Assembly: GCA_035637315.1 (NCBI GenBank)
Contig: DASPXK010000322.1
Span: forward strand, 1-7,982
Reading direction: 5' to 3'
Origin: DASPXK01 sp035637315
Lineage (GTDB): Bacteria > Chloroflexota > UBA6077 > JACCZL01
Length of the DNA: 7,982 bases
Within the stretch, counting starts at the first letter, position 1. Each line of letters begins with the position of its first letter. Below the pieces are notes generated by a model. That model was not told the DNA's origin. It was given only the letters and a program-made list of their open reading frames with translations, and did not search any database. This document shows positions 5,953 through 7,982 of the stretch, piece after piece. A program made the translations under genes and the position numbers.

Positions 5953-7470
5953 ATGCTGTCCGTCGCATCCGCTCCGATGCAGGAACCGTCGCGGGTGGAA
6001 GCGGAGCAGGGTGAGGCCCAGAACCGTCGCAAAGCTCCACCGAGGGCCAACATTTTCGGATGGGGGCGTCTCGATCTCGGTCTCCTCGCGCTCGTGGTCG
6101 GGTTGGCGCTGTGGATGCGGCTCCAGTTCGCCGCGGCCGGAGCGCCCACGTTCGTTACGCCTGACAGTGACGATTATCTGGGCCCGGCCTACGACCTGGC
6201 GCATGGGCTGGGGTTCGATCCTGAGCTGCGCCGGACGCCGCTGTATTCGATCTTCGTCTCAGCGGTCTTGGCGTTGGGCGGGAACCTCGCCAGCCTGGCG
6301 CTGGTCCAACATGCGCTTGGGGTCCTGGCCGCGGCAGCCACGTACGCCCTAGGGCGAGCGACGTTCGGCCGGCTAGCGGGGTTGTTGGCGGGCACGGCGG
6401 TGGCGCTGTCGGGGCCGCTCATCATCTATGAGCACTATCTGATGGCCGAGTCTCTGTTTTCGCTGCTGCTGGCGGCGGCCGCCCTGGTGCTGGTGGTGGG
6501 GGCAAAGCGAGACTCCTTTACCTGGCTCTTCTCGGCCGGCGCGGCGACCGGGCTGGCCGCCCTGACTCGACCGATCGGACAGGCAGCGATCCCGATCGCG
6601 GTCGGCGTGCCGCTGCTCCTGGCGATGCCAGGCTGGCGACGTGGCCTGCGCCGAGCCGTGCTCATTGCCTGCGGAGTGCTCGTGGTGCTAGCACCCTGGC
6701 TAGTCCGCACCTGGGCCGTGCACGGCTCGCTCGGCGCCGAGGGCGCGCTTGGCCAGGCCTTGATCGGGCGGACTATCCGCCACGACCGGGGATTCGTCTA
6801 CGACGACCCACGACGGCCAGACCCCGACCCCACCCGCGCCGCCGCTCGCCGGGTCATCCAGCAAGAGGCGAGCACGGGCGAGCCGTCTGGCGGGACGATC
6901 ACCGCGCGGCTGCGTGACGAGTTGGGACTCACGCAAGCCCAAACGAGCGCGTTGCTGCTCGAATTGGCGCTAGACGCGATCAGCCGGCGACCTACTTCCT
7001 ATCTGGCGAGCACAGCGGAGGCAGCCTGGGAGCTGTTCCAGGGGAAAAACGAGCGCCTACTGGGCCATTGGCGGCAGCGAACGACCCGCAACTGGGACCG
7101 CAAGTGGGACGCTCGGCTCGTGCCCCTATTAGAGGATGAGCTGCCGGCCGAGGGACAGGCGTACGAACGAGCGGACGCCCTGACCAGCCTGTTTCAGCCC
7201 TGGCGCTGGCGGCGATCGATCACGCTGCTCTTTGGCCTCGGGGCGCTCGCCGCTCTGGCCGTTCCGCGCTGGCGAACCGGCCTGATCCCGGCGGCGATGG
7301 CTGTGACGCTCCTGGTGGCGGCAGCCGCGCTCGACGGCCTCGTCTGGCGCTTCCGCTATCCGGCCGACCCGCTCATCGCGGTGGTCGCATCCGGTGGAGC
7401 CAGCGCGCCGATCATGCTCGCGCTAGCGGGCGCAGGCCGGATTAGGCGCGCTGTACTAGCTCGGACATAA
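5953..7470 (+). CDS. GT-C (PMT/ArnT-like) membrane glycosyltransferase, fourth paralog
   Basis: A 505-residue paralog of the three upstream membrane glycosyltransferases. ATG 5953 is preferred because an AAGG lies 11 nt upstream; TTG at 5932 and ATG at 5977 are alternatives, and the N-terminal 35 residues are unconserved. TM1 is at about 42-58. The candidate catalytic D71 lies in TPDSDDYLGPA. Other features are YEHYLMAE (159-166), LTRPIGQ (204-210), IGRTIRHDRG (271-280), a charged outer region at about 281-412, FQP (414-416), and RFRYPADP (466-473). It departs from the others in the loop after the catalytic site: RRTPLYS (93-99) replaces RRTPGYP, and MAE replaces LTE. Its outer region (GKNERLLGHWRQRT) most resembles the first paralog (GKEKEDSLATRWSQRT). 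It has no repeat-derived tail. It sits between two toxin-antitoxin modules, 36 bp after one and 22 bp before the other. Sugar and acceptor are unknown. Confidence 0.88.
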   Translation: MLSVASAPMQEPSRVEAEQGEAQNRRKAPPRANIFGWGRLDLGLLALVVGLALWMRLQFAAAGAPTFVTPDSDDYLGPAYDLAHGLGFDPELRRTPLYSIFVSAVLALGGNLASLALVQHALGVLAAAATYALGRATFGRLAGLLAGTAVALSGPLIIYEHYLMAESLFSLLLAAAALVLVVGAKRDSFTWLFSAGAATGLAALTRPIGQAAIPIAVGVPLLLAMPGWRRGLRRAVLIACGVLVVLAPWLVRTWAVHGSLGAEGALGQALIGRTIRHDRGFVYDDPRRPDPDPTRAAARRVIQQEASTGEPSGGTITARLRDELGLTQAQTSALLLELALDAISRRPTSYLASTAEAAWELFQGKNERLLGHWRQRTTRNWDRKWDARLVPLLEDELPAEGQAYERADALTSLFQPWRWRRSITLLFGLGALAALAVPRWRTGLIPAAMAVTLLVAAAALDGLVWRFRYPADPLIAVVASGGASAPIMLALAGAGRIRRAVLART

Positions 7471-7481
7471 ACTCAAGCGAT

Positions 7482-7486
7482 GAGGT
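7482..7486 (+). promoter_or_regulatory. Ribosome-binding site of the UPF0175 gene
   Basis: GAGGT lies 6 nt before the ATG at 7493, in the 22-bp gap after the fourth GT-C gene. It is among the best-placed Shine-Dalgarno sequences in the window. No separate promoter is evident in the gap, so transcription may come from inside or upstream of the glycosyltransferase gene. Confidence 0.55.
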
Positions 7487-7492
7487 TGTTTC

Positions 7493-7780
7493 ATGAAGAC
7501 GAGAAGGATCGACGTGCCCGAGGACCTGGTCACCCTGTTGAAGCAGTCCCGCCTGGGCACGCGCCCGCAGGCTGATCAGGTCAAGCTCGCTCTGGCTCTG
7601 CACCTCTTCCTCGAGGGTGTCATCTCGATTGGCAAGGCGGCCGAGTTGTCGGGTGAGGCTCGCGCCAGCTTCGAGCTGCTCCTTGGCGAGATGGGGGTCC
7701 CGGCCGTCCGGTACGACGAGACCGAGTATGAACGAGACCTCGGCGGGATCGCGGCCGCCAAGCGCCGGACGAGCACTTAG
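7493..7780 (+). CDS. UPF0175 family antitoxin
   Basis: A 95-residue small protein of the UPF0175 family (COG2886-type, predicted helix-turn-helix antitoxin). The signature is clear: KLALALHLFLEGVISIGKAA (31-50) followed by ELSGEARASFELLLGEMGVP (51-70), the Y-D-E segment (74-76) and a D-L pair (82-83). The central SIGKAAELSG stretch is the probable helix-turn-helix. Family members are usually found directly before a DUF3368 PIN-like toxin, and that is what follows here: TAG and GTG share one base at 7780. It probably binds and inhibits that toxin and represses the module. It has a good ribosome site and normal length. Confidence 0.88.
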   Translation: MKTRRIDVPEDLVTLLKQSRLGTRPQADQVKLALALHLFLEGVISIGKAAELSGEARASFELLLGEMGVPAVRYDETEYERDLGGIAAAKRRTST

Positions 7781-7982
7781 TGAGGGCGGTTTCTAACGCA
7801 GGGCCGCTCATCCACCTTTCCTGGATTGACCGGCTCGACCTCCTCGACGAGCTCTTCGAGGAGGTTGTTGTTCCGGACGGAGTCGCCGATGAGATCTTGC
7901 GGACAGGCACAGACGTCGTCGGCGGAGACGCGATCCGCGCGGCTCTTGCCGCCGGCTGGCTCCCCGTCCGAGCAGTCACGGA
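7780..7982 (+). CDS. DUF3368 PIN-like toxin, 3' partial
   Basis: Reading from GTG 7780 gives 67 residues open to the window edge. They begin MRAVSNAGPLIHLSWIDRLD, continue with LLDELFEEVVVPDGVADEIL, and end in WLPVRAVT. This is the N-terminal half of a DUF3368 (COG2405-like) PIN-fold protein: the S-N-x-x-PLI opening, the 'RLDLL..lf..V.vP..V..EI' block and E38 are characteristic. Asn6 stands where classical PIN nucleases have the first Asp; from general knowledge, SN-PLI is frequent in this subfamily, so it need not mean a dead enzyme. The start shares its G with the antitoxin stop (TAGTG), implying coupled translation. About half of the protein, with the remaining acidic residues, lies outside the window. 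Confidence 0.82.
   Translation, partial: MRAVSNAGPLIHLSWIDRLDLLDELFEEVVVPDGVADEILRTGTDVVGGDAIRAALAAGWLPVRAVT

Noticed and set aside
5565..6149. 194-codon minus-strand open frame spanning the PIN gene and the start of the fourth GT-C gene
   Set aside because: The plus strand has all four PIN acidic residues and the GT-C N-terminus; the antisense product is Arg/Ser/Ala-rich and featureless.

Overview
This is a GC-rich, densely coded bacterial window. Its core is a cluster of four paralogous multi-pass membrane glycosyltransferases of the GT-C fold (PMT/ArnT-like, 'glycosyltransferase family 39' type). With them sits one GT2 polyprenyl-phosphate sugar synthase-like gene. Two type II toxin-antitoxin modules lie on either side of the fourth paralog. 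GC content, the common CCCTCTCCCTCGCGAGGGAGAGGG-type palindrome family (described here only by position), and the mix of Phd/PIN with UPF0175/DUF3368 modules would fit a Chloroflexota (for example Thermomicrobia-like) or similar GC-rich free-living or metagenomic bacterium. That assignment is an inference; no marker gene is present.

Layout. Positions 3-4220 (+) hold three tandem GT-C genes. The first is cut by the window start. The first and second overlap by 4 nt (ATGA). The second and third are separated by 28 bp, part of which is one arm of a long palindrome. Positions 4192-5124 (-) hold the convergent GT2 gene, which overlaps the end of the third GT-C gene by 29 bp. Positions 5125-5242 are a divergent intergenic region with a consensus -10 box and a candidate operator dyad. 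Positions 5243-5916 (+) hold a Phd/YefM-type antitoxin and a PIN (VapC-like) toxin overlapping by 4 nt. Positions 5953-7470 (+) hold the fourth GT-C paralog. Positions 7493-7982 (+) hold a UPF0175 antitoxin and the start of a DUF3368 PIN-like toxin that runs off the window and that I read directly from the sequence.

How the parts may work together. GT2 enzymes of the DPM1/GtrB type move a sugar from a nucleotide donor to polyprenyl phosphate. GT-C enzymes then use such lipid-linked sugars as donors on the outer face of the membrane. One donor synthase beside four diverged GT-C enzymes suggests a small surface-glycosylation locus (lipid, polysaccharide or protein acceptor unknown). The toxin-antitoxin modules probably act as selfish or stabilising elements in this paralog array.

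The least expected observation is that the first three GT-C genes each end in a different inverted-repeat element that is translated into the C-terminal tail. The fourth has no such element.
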